This document shows, in pieces, positions 6,288 to 14,294 of a stretch of 16,554 bases of DNA. The stretch is from CAYVDB01 sp964450705 (GTDB taxonomy: Bacteria > Patescibacteriota > Minisyncoccia > Phycocordibacterales > Zambryskibacteraceae). The notes beneath the pieces are model-generated. The model made no database searches. It was not told the DNA's origin and was given only the letters and a program-made list of their open reading frames with translations. The stretch's first letter is position 1, and each line of letters begins with the position of its first letter. Position numbers and translations under genes: made by a program. Where the stretch lies: the NCBI GenBank assembly GCA_964450705.1, contig CAYVDB010000016.1, positions 1 through 16,554 of the forward strand, given 5' to 3'.

Positions 6288-6459
6288 GTCGTGATCCCCT
6301 CGGACGCGATTTGTCATCTTCGTGGCGTTTCGGTTGTGTGGTCCCGGTAGCTCACAGCCGAAACGTTACGGAGAGGCGATGCTCTTTTTTTGCAATACTG
6401 CAAGTCTCCTTAGGGAGAAGGGAGGTCTAACGCGAATCGTGTTGGGCCTCTTTTGTTTT
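6288..6459 (+). ncRNA. Unidentified structured RNA, about 170 nt
   Basis: The core is an unbroken 22-bp helix, 6317-6338 with 6353-6374 (four G-U pairs), capped by a 14-nt loop (TGGTCCCGGTAGCT). Smaller hairpins follow: 6390-6394/6399-6403 (loop ATAC) and 6405-6409/6414-6418 (loop TTAG). The last is an 11-bp hairpin, 6423-6433/6439-6449, with tail CTTTTGTTTT, which looks like an intrinsic terminator. A T7 run at 6385-6391 could end a shorter form of about 100 nt. Size and own promoter would fit a 6S-like RNA, but I cannot match conserved 6S, SRP, tmRNA or RNase P motifs. A regulatory leader for rpmE is possible but less likely, because rpmE has its own promoter. Confidence 0.6.
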
Positions 6460-6473
6460 ATAATGAAGAGATC

Positions 6474-6501
6474 TTGTTTTCTTTTAAAACTCTGATATAG
6501 T
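6474..6501 (+). promoter_or_regulatory. Promoter for rpmE, near-leaderless
   Basis: A -35 TTGTTT (6474-6479) and a -10 TATAGT (6496-6501) are 16 nt apart. The predicted start of about 6508 leaves roughly 3 nt before ATG 6511. A second TATAAT at 6459-6464 lacks a clear -35. Confidence 0.65.
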
Positions 6502-6510
6502 ACTCCCACA

Positions 6511-6729
6511 ATGAAAAAGGAGATACATCCTACATATTTTGAAGATGCAAAAGTGACCTGCGCTTGCGGGAATACTTTTTCTATCGGTTCCACCAAAGAG
6601 AAAATAGAAGTTGAAATCTGTAGCAACTGCCATCCTTTCTATACAGGAAATGATAAGGTTATCGACTCTGCTGGGCGAGTTGAGAAATTTAAGACCAAGA
6701 GAGCCCAAGCGGAATCAAAGAAAAAATAA
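6511..6729 (+). CDS. rpmE: Ribosomal protein bL31, zinc-binding form
   Basis: This 72-aa protein is part of the large subunit and forms an intersubunit bridge. It starts with the family signature MKKEIHPTY. Cys17, Cys19, Cys37 and Cys40 (TCACG and ICSNCHPFYTG) form the zinc site of the C+ paralogue. The C-terminus is Lys-rich. It has its own promoter and a terminator 9 nt after the stop codon. Confidence 0.96.
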   Translation: MKKEIHPTYFEDAKVTCACGNTFSIGSTKEKIEVEICSNCHPFYTGNDKVIDSAGRVEKFKTKRAQAESKKK

Positions 6730-6737
6730 TTAGAAAT

Positions 6738-6762
6738 CGAACAGACAAACTGTTCGTTTTTC
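6738..6762 (+). terminator. Rho-independent terminator after rpmE
   Basis: CGAACAG (6738-6744) pairs with CTGTTCG (6750-6756) around ACAAA, followed by TTTTT (6757-6761). Confidence 0.8.
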
Positions 6763-6770
6763 TTTTGATA

Positions 6771-6776
6771 TACAAT
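6771..6776 (+). promoter_or_regulatory. -10 box for prfA
   Basis: TACAAT lies 10 nt before ATG 6787 with no Shine-Dalgarno between them. The predicted leader is about 4 nt. No good -35 is visible; that region overlaps the rpmE terminator. Confidence 0.5.
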
Positions 6777-6786
6777 AAATATCTCT

Positions 6787-7758
6787 ATGGATAAATCTCT
6801 TATAGAAAAATATAGGAATAACCCTAAAACGTCTTTTCTTATTGAACAATACGAAAAATTAGAAAAAGAAGAGGGCGAAGTTCGAGATATGGCTAAAAAC
6901 GATCTGCATATGGATGAGCTCATTGAAGATGAGGTTCGCAATATATCTCTTCAAAAAGAGGCGCTTGAATCAGAAATAAAGGATATTATTCGCTCTGAAG
7001 AGAAAGAAGAAGAATTTCCAAATGAAGTTGTTCTAGAAGTTCGTGCGGGGGTTGGGGGAGAAGAAGCTGCTCTTTTTGCTGAGGAGCTTGCCCTTATGTA
7101 TAGAAAATACGCAGAAAAAAAGGGTTGGAATGTTTCTGTAGTTGACGAGTCTAGGAGTTCTCTTCGTGGGTATAAGGAAGCTTCATTTGAGATTCGTGGC
7201 AAGGGGGTATACGAAGAATTGAGGTTTGAGACAGGTGTTCACCGTATACAGAGAGTCCCTGCAACTGAGAAATCTGGGAGAATACATACTTCTACAGCTT
7301 CAGTTGCGATACTCCCTTTGCGCAAAAAAACAAAGCTTGTCATTAATCCTTCCGACCTTCATATGGAGACTTCTCGCTCTGGTGGAGCTGGTGGCCAGAA
7401 TGTGAATAAAGTAGAAACAGCGGTTCGGATTGTTCATATTCCTACCAATATTGATGTCCGTTCAACCTCGGAGAGAAGTCAGGGGGCTAATCGCGAAAAG
7501 GCGCTCGCTATCCTTACTGCAAAATTAGAAGCTCTTCAGGAAGAGGAGGAAAGTAAAAAGTTTTCTTTAGACAGAAAAAACCAGATTGGGACCGGAGATC
7601 GGTCAGAAAAGATACGCACATACAATGTTTTGCAAGACAGGGTGACTGATCACAGGGTTAAGGAATCTTGGCATAATATCGAGGCCATTTTCCGAGGAGA
7701 AATAGACGATGTGATCGCTACTCTGCGTCAAAAGAGTACAGAAAATGTATCGCTATAA
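6787..7758 (+). CDS. prfA: Peptide chain release factor 1
   Basis: This 323-aa RF1 releases peptides at UAA and UAG. The codon-recognition tripeptide is Pro158-Ala159-Thr160 (RVPATE), which identifies RF1 rather than RF2. The catalytic GGQ is at 202-204 within SGGAGGQNVN. The sequences VRAGVGGEEAALFA and DRVTDHRV are also typical. It is about 35 residues shorter than E. coli RF1, with the deletion in helical domain 1 at the N-terminus. This shortening seems common in CPR bacteria (from memory). UGA is also used as a stop in this window (for example the PEGA gene and pheS), so an RF2 must exist elsewhere. Confidence 0.96.
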   Translation: MDKSLIEKYRNNPKTSFLIEQYEKLEKEEGEVRDMAKNDLHMDELIEDEVRNISLQKEALESEIKDIIRSEEKEEEFPNEVVLEVRAGVGGEEAALFAEELALMYRKYAEKKGWNVSVVDESRSSLRGYKEASFEIRGKGVYEELRFETGVHRIQRVPATEKSGRIHTSTASVAILPLRKKTKLVINPSDLHMETSRSGGAGGQNVNKVETAVRIVHIPTNIDVRSTSERSQGANREKALAILTAKLEALQEEEESKKFSLDRKNQIGTGDRSEKIRTYNVLQDRVTDHRVKESWHNIEAIFRGEIDDVIATLRQKSTENVSL

Positions 7759-7764
7759 CTCATA

Positions 7765-7793
7765 TTGCGTAAAATAGAGAGCTCTGTTAGAAT
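7765..7793 (+). promoter_or_regulatory. Promoter for rpsB
   Basis: A -35 TTGCGT (7765-7770) and a -10 TAGAAT (7788-7793) are separated by 17 nt. The start near 7800 gives a leader of about 9 nt with no Shine-Dalgarno site. Confidence 0.65.
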
Positions 7794-7808
7794 TGTGCCC
7801 ACGTTTCT

Positions 7809-8540
7809 ATGCCAGGAGATACAAAGAAAATTGAACCAAAAAACGTCGAAGCACTTTTTTCAGTAGGTGCGCATTTCGGCTTGATACGGTCTCGAAGACA
7901 CCCTTCGGCAAAACCCTACCTTTTTGGTGTTAAAAACAACATAGAGATCTTTGACCTTGAGAAGACTGATCGTATGCTTGAGGATGCAAAAGCTTTTGTG
8001 ACTGATGTGGTAAGACAAGGAGGCCTTGTTTTGTTTGTTGGTGGCAAAAATGAAGCTCAAGAAAGTATTCGAAACGGTGCTCAAAAGGTGGGGATGCCAT
8101 ATGTTGCTTCTCGTTGGCTTGGTGGTACTCTTTCAAATTTTGGAGAGATAAAGAAGAGAATTGCTCGTCTTGAAGATCTTTCGACACAGAAAGAAAAGGG
8201 AGAGCTTGGTAAATATACAAAGAAAGAACGGCTTTTAATTGATCGTGAGATAGAAACATTGCAAGCATCTTTTTCAGGTCTTTCTTCACTCAAAATGCTC
8301 CCGAAAGTACTTTTTGTTATTGATCCGAAGAGGGAGCACATTGCAGTTAGAGAAGCTCGTCGCTTAGGTATACCTGTCGTTGCGCTTGCAAGCTCAGATT
8401 GTGATATGCGAGAGGTTCCTTTTCCTATTCCAGGAAACGACGCTTCTCTTTCAAGTATTACTTATTTTATTACAGAAATTGTCAAAGCGGTTGATGCGGG
8501 TAAATTACTTATCGGAAAGGAGGATGCCAAAACTTCTTAG
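7809..8540 (+). CDS. rpsB: Ribosomal protein uS2
   Basis: This 243-aa small-subunit protein binds at the neck of the 30S particle. Family motifs are visible: SVGAHFGLIRSRRHPSAKPYLFG near the N-terminus, FVGGKNEAQESI, YVASRWLGGTLSNF, LFVIDPKREHIAVREARRLGIPVVAL and the C-terminal VPFPIPGNDASLSSI. It is followed by tsf 45 bp downstream, the usual bacterial order, although tsf also seems to have its own -10 box. Confidence 0.97.
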   Translation: MPGDTKKIEPKNVEALFSVGAHFGLIRSRRHPSAKPYLFGVKNNIEIFDLEKTDRMLEDAKAFVTDVVRQGGLVLFVGGKNEAQESIRNGAQKVGMPYVASRWLGGTLSNFGEIKKRIARLEDLSTQKEKGELGKYTKKERLLIDREIETLQASFSGLSSLKMLPKVLFVIDPKREHIAVREARRLGIPVVALASSDCDMREVPFPIPGNDASLSSITYFITEIVKAVDAGKLLIGKEDAKTS

Positions 8541-8572
8541 GTCTTCTCGTGTTATTTTTTGGTCTTTTTATT

Positions 8573-8578
8573 TACAAT
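8573..8578 (+). promoter_or_regulatory. -10 box for tsf, leaderless
   Basis: TACAAT is followed by 7 nt and then ATG 8586, so predicted transcription starts at the initiation codon. The -35 is poor (TTATTT, 8552-8557, 15 nt spacing). Confidence 0.5.
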
Positions 8579-8585
8579 ACACGTT

Positions 8586-9170
8586 ATGATTACTATAGAA
8601 CAAGTAAAAGCACTTCGAGAAACAACAGGTCTTTCTATTATGCAATGTCGCAAGGCTCTTGAAGAGGCGGGTGGTGATCCTGAAAAAGCGATTGTTATTT
8701 TAAGGAAAAGTTCTGCGGCTATTGCGGATAAAAAAGCAGATCGAACTCTTGGGTCTGGAACGGTCGCTTCTTATATCCATGGTACGGGGAGTGTCGGAGC
8801 AATTGTAGAGTTATCATGTGAAACTGATTTTGTGGCTAAGAATGAAGAATTTAAGTCTCTTGCATATGATCTTGCTATGCAAGTTGCCGCAACAGATCCT
8901 CAATTTTTGAAGATGGACGATATAACCCCAGAAGCAAAGAAAGCAGCTCTCGAGGTCTTTGAAAAAGAAGCTCTCGACAAACCAGAGGAAATTCGCGCTA
9001 AAATAATTGAAGGCAAGATCCTCTCTTATTTTGGTGAGAAGACTTTGCTAGAACAGGATTTCATTAAAGATCCTGAGCGAAAAATAAAGGATCTTATATC
9101 CCAAGCGACCCAAAAGTTTGGCGAAAGGACTGAGGTTCGAAGATTTGTTCGTTTTTCAACAGGAAGCTAA
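8586..9170 (+). CDS. tsf: Elongation factor Ts, short form
   Basis: This 194-aa protein exchanges GDP for GTP on EF-Tu. Residues 1-50 are the UBA-like N-domain (VKALRETTGLSIMQCRKALEEAGGD split by usual spacing). The key TDFVAKN motif lies at 80-86. Only one core subdomain follows, as in the 196-aa Thermus EF-Ts, instead of the 283-aa E. coli form. ATG 8586 is chosen because the family begins ITxEQVKxLRExTG; the in-frame TTG at 8559 is upstream of the -10 box. Confidence 0.96.
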   Translation: MITIEQVKALRETTGLSIMQCRKALEEAGGDPEKAIVILRKSSAAIADKKADRTLGSGTVASYIHGTGSVGAIVELSCETDFVAKNEEFKSLAYDLAMQVAATDPQFLKMDDITPEAKKAALEVFEKEALDKPEEIRAKIIEGKILSYFGEKTLLEQDFIKDPERKIKDLISQATQKFGERTEVRRFVRFSTGS

Positions 9171-9182
9171 ATCCATGCTTAC

Positions 9183-9192
9183 NNNNNNNNNN
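9183..9192. other. Assembly gap (10 N)
   Basis: Ten N interrupt the sequence 12 bp after the tsf stop codon. The true gap length is unknown. Confidence 0.99.
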
Positions 9193-9569
9193 TCTCTCTT
9201 GTCGGAGTTTTCGGAATGATTATTCTCAAAGTTTTTGAGAATAGACGTCGTAGGCGAGTGCTTTTATCAAATACACTCGCTCAATTTGATCGCTCTCTTT
9301 TGGTATATCTTGAAAATTTCAGGAGTATGGTTGAAGACAATAAGACTCAAGCTTATGGTTTTTTAACTGAAGATACTCCGAGATATATAAAGTACAGTAT
9401 TTTTGTTTTTAAAAAGACGATAAGAGAGAAATATGATAACTTACTTCCTAATCTTCGTGGAAGTCGAATTTTAAGAAAAAACGGAGACGTTTCTTCTTTT
9501 CTCAAAGATATTGCAAGACACAAGAAAGAGTCTCTCCCGGGCAAGATAGAAGACGATAGCCTTTCTTAG
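9193..9569 (+). CDS. Hypothetical membrane-anchored protein, 5' end in assembly gap
   Basis: I do not recognise this family. The reading frame is open from the gap to TAG 9569 (125 codons). ATG 9216 is available, but the residues before it in frame (SLVGVFG) continue a hydrophobic stretch, SLVGVFGMIILKVF, followed by five residues RRRRR after EN. This looks like a single membrane helix with a basic cytoplasmic flank, so the real start is probably upstream. ATG 9175, 4 nt after the tsf stop, is a candidate if the gap keeps frame. The rest is soluble, charged and helical (about 100 residues) with no catalytic motif seen. The region from 9570 to the tRNA holds short inverted repeats (9572-9577/9640-9645) but no gene. 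Confidence 0.6.
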
Positions 9570-9704
9570 AGCGGTTTTTGGTTGTTGTCGTGCCCTATAC
9601 AAGTAGCGCCCCTTCGCGGTAGTATCATAAAACAAGAATAAACCGTCTGATTGCCTCAATAGGCATATCAGCAGACTTGTTTGATGATGATATTATCAAA
9701 ATAC

Positions 9705-9777
9705 GCCACCTTAGCTCAGTTGGTAGAGCAGCTGTTTTGTAAACAGCAGGTCGTCAGTTCAAGCCTGACAGGTGGCT
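9705..9777 (+). tRNA. tRNA-Thr (anticodon UGU)
   Basis: The acceptor arms GCCACCT (9705-9711) and AGGTGGC (9770-9776) pair fully. The D arm is at 9714-9729 and the anticodon stem is GCTGT/ACAGC, with loop TTTGTAA and anticodon TGT at 9738-9740. The T arm is GTCAG/CTGAC with loop TTCAAGC. The discriminator is T9777. CCA is not encoded (CCT follows), so it must be added enzymatically. TATTAT (9691-9696) is a possible -10. Confidence 0.97.
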
Positions 9778-9805
9778 CCTCAAGATAAAGTTTTCTATCT
9801 CTAGA

Positions 9806-11338
9806 ATGGAATATAAAAACTCTCCTTACTTTCATGTCGGTCGGGCGGACGACTTATCCGGAAAAGATAGGGTATTGTATCGAGCCCTCGAGATGCTTCC
9901 AGGTGTTTTGGCGTGGGGGACGATTCTAGGAACAATTATTGCTTCATTCTTTATTCCGGTATGGGCGGCTTATTTTATTATTGCCTTCGATTTGTTTTGG
10001 CTGTTGAAGAATGCTTATTTATCAATCCATCTTCGACATAATTGGAAAAGAATCAAACATAATCTTTCTTTGGATTGGAAAACCATGCTTTCTCACATGA
10101 AACATGAGCATGTGCATCATTTAGTTATCCTCCCCTTTTTTAAAGAAAGTCTTACGGTTGTGGAAGAAAGTGTAGAAGCTCTTTCTAAGGTGGACTATGA
10201 ACATAAGAAAATGTTGGTGGTTCTCGCTTGTGAGGAGAGCGCTGGAGAAGATGCCTTTGCCATTGCCCAAAAGGTTGAAAGTAAATACGCACGTGTGTTC
10301 GGTCATTTTTTAGTTACGAAACATCCTAAGGGCATAGATGGCGAAATGCCAGGAAAAGGATCAAATATTTCTTATGCCGCAGAGCGCGCACGTGTTGAGA
10401 TTTTGGATAAATATTCTCTTCCTTATGACAATGTTCTTGTTTCAGCTTTTGATATTGATACTGTAGCTTATAGAGATTATTTTTTATGTTTAACATGGCA
10501 TTTCCTTTCTGTCCCAGATCCATATAAAGTTTCATTCCAGCCGGTACCATTTTATAACAATAATATTTGGCATGTGCCGGCTCTTTCTCGAGTAGTTGCA
10601 GCATCAAGTACATTTTGGCAGATGATTCAGCAAGAACGCCCAGAGAAACTGGCTACATTTTCTTCTCATTCTGTGCCGTTTCGCTCTCTATATGAGATAG
10701 GATATTGGCAGAAGAATATGGTGTCTGAGGATTCTCGAATTTTTTGGAACTTATTCCTTGCTAGAAATGGTGATTACAGTGTTATCCCAATATCCTATCC
10801 GGTCTCTATGGATGCAAACCTTGCCCCATCTTTCTTGGAGACAGTTAAAAATATATACAAACAGCATCGCCGATGGTCGTGGGGTAGCGAAAATATTCCT
10901 TACATTCTGTTTGGTTTTATAAAAAATAAATCAATTCCTTTAAGGCGGAAGTTAAAAATTGCCTTTGTTCAAGTCGAAGGCTTTTGGTCATTGTCAACAA
11001 ATCCAATTATGATTTTCTTCCTGGGTTGGCTTCCGGTAATGCTTGGTGGGGATAGGTTTAATGTTTCTGTGCTTTCTTATAATCTCCCATATCTGACAAG
11101 GAATTTAATGATTCTTTCGATGCTTGGTCTTATACTAACGGCAATTATATTTTTTTCTTTTCTTCCGCCTGCGCCTCAAGGTAAAAAGCGAATTTCAAAA
11201 ATATATATGGCATTGCAATGGATCCTTATCCCGTTTACCATTCTTATATTCGGAGCAATACCAGGACTTGATGCGCAGACGAGGCTCCTTTTTGGAAAAT
11301 ACCTTGGGTTTTGGGTTACCCCTAAGCATAGAAAATAA
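9806..11338 (+). CDS. Membrane glycosyltransferase, GT2 / cellulose-synthase-like
   Basis: This 510-aa processive-type family 2 glycosyltransferase probably uses a nucleotide sugar to extend a surface polysaccharide or glycolipid; the product is unknown. Two membrane helices lie at about 34-70. The catalytic domain has PGKGSN (182-187), the metal-binding DxD as FDIDT (Asp216, Asp218), a catalytic-base-like SED (307-309) and QHRRW (353-357), which is the QxxRW motif of the family. Further membrane helices follow at about 385-415, 430-455 and 470-490. The gene begins 28 nt after the tRNA with no clear promoter or Shine-Dalgarno, and may be read through from it. The PEGA gene follows after 3 nt, so the two form an operon. 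Confidence 0.88.
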   Translation: MEYKNSPYFHVGRADDLSGKDRVLYRALEMLPGVLAWGTILGTIIASFFIPVWAAYFIIAFDLFWLLKNAYLSIHLRHNWKRIKHNLSLDWKTMLSHMKHEHVHHLVILPFFKESLTVVEESVEALSKVDYEHKKMLVVLACEESAGEDAFAIAQKVESKYARVFGHFLVTKHPKGIDGEMPGKGSNISYAAERARVEILDKYSLPYDNVLVSAFDIDTVAYRDYFLCLTWHFLSVPDPYKVSFQPVPFYNNNIWHVPALSRVVAASSTFWQMIQQERPEKLATFSSHSVPFRSLYEIGYWQKNMVSEDSRIFWNLFLARNGDYSVIPISYPVSMDANLAPSFLETVKNIYKQHRRWSWGSENIPYILFGFIKNKSIPLRRKLKIAFVQVEGFWSLSTNPIMIFFLGWLPVMLGGDRFNVSVLSYNLPYLTRNLMILSMLGLILTAIIFFSFLPPAPQGKKRISKIYMALQWILIPFTILIFGAIPGLDAQTRLLFGKYLGFWVTPKHRK

Positions 11339-11341
11339 ATC

Positions 11342-12199
11342 ATGAAACCTCTTTCGGTTCGTCGTCGCAGAGTATATTTCATATTTTTCTCGATTGTATT
11401 TATTCTTGTAATTCCAATACTTTTGCTATACGCGAGTGGATATCGTCTTGGAGATGCTCTTGATTTAATACGAACGGGGGGTTTATTTGTCTCCACTCCG
11501 TATTCGGGCGTGAATGTTCGCATTGGAGAAAACTTAAACAAAGAGACTAGTGTATTCCAGAAGAATGTTTTTGTTCAGAATTTAAGGCCTGGAAGGTATG
11601 AAATAGCTGTATCCAAGGAAGGTTATAATTCTTGGTCTAAGAGTTTAACGGTATTTCCTCAGAGAGTTACAGAAGCCTATCCTTTCTTAATCCCGCAAGA
11701 ACCAAATTTTGTAGAGATTAAATCTTCTTTGGCTACTAATAAAGAAAACGGAACAACCACAAGGGCTTTCAAAGCAGAAGAAAATCCCTTATTCACAGAA
11801 GTTGTAAAAGCATTTGCAACTACAACAAAAGTTGGCACAACTTCAGATACGGTAAAGATAAAACGAAAACTTTCCATTGAGAATAGAAAAGGAACAATAT
11901 TTGCGTTTTGGAATGGTGATAAAGATTCAATTCCTACATATTTCTGTGTAGGGGAGACGTGTAAAAATATTATCAAGGTTGAGACAGACTCTCGGGTGCG
12001 TTCTTTTGATTTTTTCCCAGGAAGAGATGATGTTCTCATACTTGCCCTTGCTGATATGATAGCGGTAGTCGAGATCGATGATAGATCCTCTCAAAATATG
12101 CAGACTCTAATTAAAGGTGACAATCTTGATTTCCGAATACTTTCTGGCGAACGTATAGTTGTGCGTAAAGAAGGAATTTTCTTTGAGCTTATTTTTTGA
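11342..12199 (+). CDS. Membrane-anchored PEGA-domain protein
   Basis: This 285-aa protein has a basic N-terminus (RRRR) and one membrane helix at about 11-31, leaving the rest outside the cell. Residues 46-115 form a PEGA domain (GGLFVSTPYSGVNVRI, then LRPGRYEIAVSKEGYNSWSK), a beta fold common in surface proteins. The remainder (about 180-285) has short beta repeats (FAFWNGDKDS, RSFDFFPGRDDVLILAL) resembling a degenerate propeller. I recall similar PEGA proteins in many Parcubacteria. Its close spacing to the GT2 gene suggests an envelope role, but no enzymatic function is evident. It ends with TGA. Confidence 0.75.
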   Translation: MKPLSVRRRRVYFIFFSIVFILVIPILLLYASGYRLGDALDLIRTGGLFVSTPYSGVNVRIGENLNKETSVFQKNVFVQNLRPGRYEIAVSKEGYNSWSKSLTVFPQRVTEAYPFLIPQEPNFVEIKSSLATNKENGTTTRAFKAEENPLFTEVVKAFATTTKVGTTSDTVKIKRKLSIENRKGTIFAFWNGDKDSIPTYFCVGETCKNIIKVETDSRVRSFDFFPGRDDVLILALADMIAVVEIDDRSSQNMQTLIKGDNLDFRILSGERIVVRKEGIFFELIF

Positions 12200-12210
12200 T
12201 AGTTCTATTC

Positions 12211-12219
12211 TGTTATAAT
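12211..12219 (+). promoter_or_regulatory. Extended -10 promoter for the GH1 gene, leaderless
   Basis: TGT followed by TATAAT (12214-12219) forms an extended -10 box, and ATG 12227 follows after 7 nt. No clear -35 and no Shine-Dalgarno are present. Confidence 0.65.
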
Positions 12220-12226
12220 TTACTAC

Positions 12227-13390
12227 ATGACAGAGCTCGAGCCAGAGACAAGAGATTCTTTTCCTGAGAGTTTTTTTTGGGGAAGCGCTACCGCATCTTA
12301 TCAGGTGGAAGGCGGAATTGAGAACAATGATTGGGCAGAGGCGGCTCGTCTTGGGAAGGTTCCTGTTTGTGGCAAGGCAACAGATCATTACCATAGATTT
12401 GAGGAAGATTTTGATCTTGCTAAAGAGCTTTCACATAATGCGCATCGTTTTTCTATTGAATGGTCTCGTATTGAACCACAAGAAGGAGTTTTCAACGAAG
12501 AAGAGATAGAGCATTACAAACAGGTAGTACGATCCCTTAAGAAAAGAGGCATAGAACCATTTGTAACCTTATGGCATTTTACTCTCCCGAATTGGTTTGT
12601 AGAGAAAGGAGGGTTTTTTAATCCTGATGCACCCCAGATATTTGGGCGTTATTGCGAAAAGGTGGTGGCGTCTCTTAAGGAGGACGTTTCTTTTTGGATG
12701 ACCATGAATGAGCCTCTTGTGTGGGCGTCAGGTGGGTATAGAACTGGAAAATGGCCTCCTTTTAAAAAAAGTTTTATTTTATTTCATCAAGTGCAAAGTT
12801 GGCTTATTAAAGCTCACATATCTGCATACAAAGCAATTAAAAAATCTTCCCCAAAAGTCTCTATTGGTATTGCAAAACACAATATATATTTTTCTTCCGA
12901 TTCTTGGTGGGGAGTGTTTCCCCGTTTGATTGCGAATTGGTACTGGAATGAGCGTTTTCTTAATAAGATAAGGGTATTTCAAGATTTTATTGGGCTTAAT
13001 CAATATTTTCATAAGAACTTTGGGACAAAAAAGAAATTCCCACAATCCGATATGGGCTGGGATATTTACGGCCAAGGTCTTTATGGTACGCTGGTTGCCC
13101 TTAGAAAATATAAAATACCAGTATATATAACCGAAAGTGGCCTTGCTGACCGCAAAGATATTTATCGAGCGTCTTTTCTTAGAGAATATATACAAGCAGC
13201 CCTTAGGGCGCTTCAGGCCGGAGTTATGCTCAGGGGTTATTTTTATTGGTCTCTTCTCGATAACTATGAGTGGTCGTTTGGTTTTACTGAGCAATTCGGG
13301 CTTATTGAAGTAAACTACGATACGCAAGAAAGGACTGTTAGAAAATCTGCTTTTGTATATAAGGATATAATAGATAGAAATAGTTTATAA
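12227..13390 (+). CDS. Glycoside hydrolase family 1 (beta-glucosidase-like)
   Basis: This 387-aa retaining glycosidase is probably cytoplasmic, with no signal peptide. GH1 features in order are FPESFFWGSATASYQVEGG (12-30, normally the FxxGxATSxxQxEG signature), HRFSIEWSRIEP (73-84), TLWHFTLPNW, TMNEP with acid/base Glu162, ITESG with nucleophile Glu303, and the C-terminal GYFYWSLLDNYEWSFGF (337-353). It is about 60-80 residues shorter than typical GH1 enzymes, with loops trimmed between the two catalytic glutamates. ITESG replaces the common ITENG. The substrate could be a beta-glucoside or beta-galactoside. The preferred sugar cannot be decided from sequence. Confidence 0.93.
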   Translation: MTELEPETRDSFPESFFWGSATASYQVEGGIENNDWAEAARLGKVPVCGKATDHYHRFEEDFDLAKELSHNAHRFSIEWSRIEPQEGVFNEEEIEHYKQVVRSLKKRGIEPFVTLWHFTLPNWFVEKGGFFNPDAPQIFGRYCEKVVASLKEDVSFWMTMNEPLVWASGGYRTGKWPPFKKSFILFHQVQSWLIKAHISAYKAIKKSSPKVSIGIAKHNIYFSSDSWWGVFPRLIANWYWNERFLNKIRVFQDFIGLNQYFHKNFGTKKKFPQSDMGWDIYGQGLYGTLVALRKYKIPVYITESGLADRKDIYRASFLREYIQAALRALQAGVMLRGYFYWSLLDNYEWSFGFTEQFGLIEVNYDTQERTVRKSAFVYKDIIDRNSL

Positions 13391-13391
13391 T
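13386..13391 (+). promoter_or_regulatory. -10 box for the EamA gene, overlapping the GH1 stop
   Basis: TATAAT overlaps the GH1 stop codon (13388-13390), and ATG 13398 follows after 6 nt. The -35 region is weak. This fits the leaderless arrangement seen at several genes here, but operon read-through is equally possible. Confidence 0.4.
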
Positions 13392-13397
13392 TGAAAG

Positions 13398-14294
13398 ATG
13401 ACTCTTTTTGCTGTATCTTTTACGCTCGCAATTTTCGCTCAAGTACTCAATGCGTGCATTGTGCTCATTGATAAGTATATAGTTACCTCAACCCACATTT
13501 CTCGACCAAGTGTGTATGCTTTTTATGTAAGTATCATTTCTGGAGTAGTCGTAATCCTTCTCCCTTTCGGGGTTATTACTACCCCAAGTCCTCTAGTTAT
13601 TCTTATATCTCTTGCAATAGGTCTTACTTTTATCGCCTCTATATTTCTTTTATATAGCGCTCTCAAAATTGCTAGTGCGACAGATGTTGTTCCATGGCTT
13701 GCGGCGGTTTCTACTATCGTTACTTTTCTCCTAGGGTTCCTTTTTCTTGAAGAGAACCTACCTCGCTATTTTCCTTACGCCCTCGCTCTTTTTGTAATAG
13801 GAATGTTGCTTGTGGGGCATTTTCGTTTTAATGCTAAGTCGTTTACTTTTGTTGTCCTGTCGGGGATATTTTTCGGTATTTCAGCGGTGCTTCTGAAATC
13901 GCTTTTTAGCCATACGGATTTCGTGAATGGTTTCTTTTGGTCACGAATGGGGAATGTCTTAGGCGGGCTTTTACTCCTACTTATACCTGAGTGTAGGCAA
14001 AGTGTTTTTCATACCTCAAAGAATTCTCCACATAAAACAACATTTCTTATAGTGCTAAACCGTGCGCTTGGAGGCATCGCGTTTCTCTCTACTCTATATG
14101 CTATCCGTATTGGGAGTGTTTCTATTGTGAACTCTTTGAGTTCGCTCCAGTTTGTATTTATCTTTCTTTTCATCTTTCTCTTGAAAAATAAAATGCAGAA
14201 AACATTTCATCACGAATTTCGTCCAGGCCATGTTTTGCATAAAATGCTTGCAATGCTATTTATTGTGTTTGGTTTCTCAGTACTCTTTCTATGA
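13398..14294 (+). CDS. EamA / DMT-superfamily transporter
   Basis: This 298-aa, very hydrophobic protein has about ten membrane helices in two halves, matching the drug/metabolite transporter superfamily (two EamA repeats). The first half includes SATDVVPWLAAVSTIVTFLLG and FLEENLPRYFPYALALFVIG, which match the end of an EamA repeat (helix with conserved Glu, then G-rich helix). The second half repeats this pattern with RIGSVSIVNSLSSLQFVFIF. Substrates of this family range widely. Position between GH1 and a glycosidase-like gene suggests a sugar or its derivative, but this is inference only. Its TGA overlaps the ATG of the next gene by 4 bp, so those two are translationally coupled. Confidence 0.85.
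   Translation: MTLFAVSFTLAIFAQVLNACIVLIDKYIVTSTHISRPSVYAFYVSIISGVVVILLPFGVITTPSPLVILISLAIGLTFIASIFLLYSALKIASATDVVPWLAAVSTIVTFLLGFLFLEENLPRYFPYALALFVIGMLLVGHFRFNAKSFTFVVLSGIFFGISAVLLKSLFSHTDFVNGFFWSRMGNVLGGLLLLLIPECRQSVFHTSKNSPHKTTFLIVLNRALGGIAFLSTLYAIRIGSVSIVNSLSSLQFVFIFLFIFLLKNKMQKTFHHEFRPGHVLHKMLAMLFIVFGFSVLFL

Noticed and set aside
9572..9670. Possible small structured RNA between 9570 and the tRNA (9572-9577/9640-9645, and TGCCT/AGGCA at 9652-9665)
   Set aside because: Stems are short and interrupted by mismatches, with no promoter or terminator to delimit a transcript.
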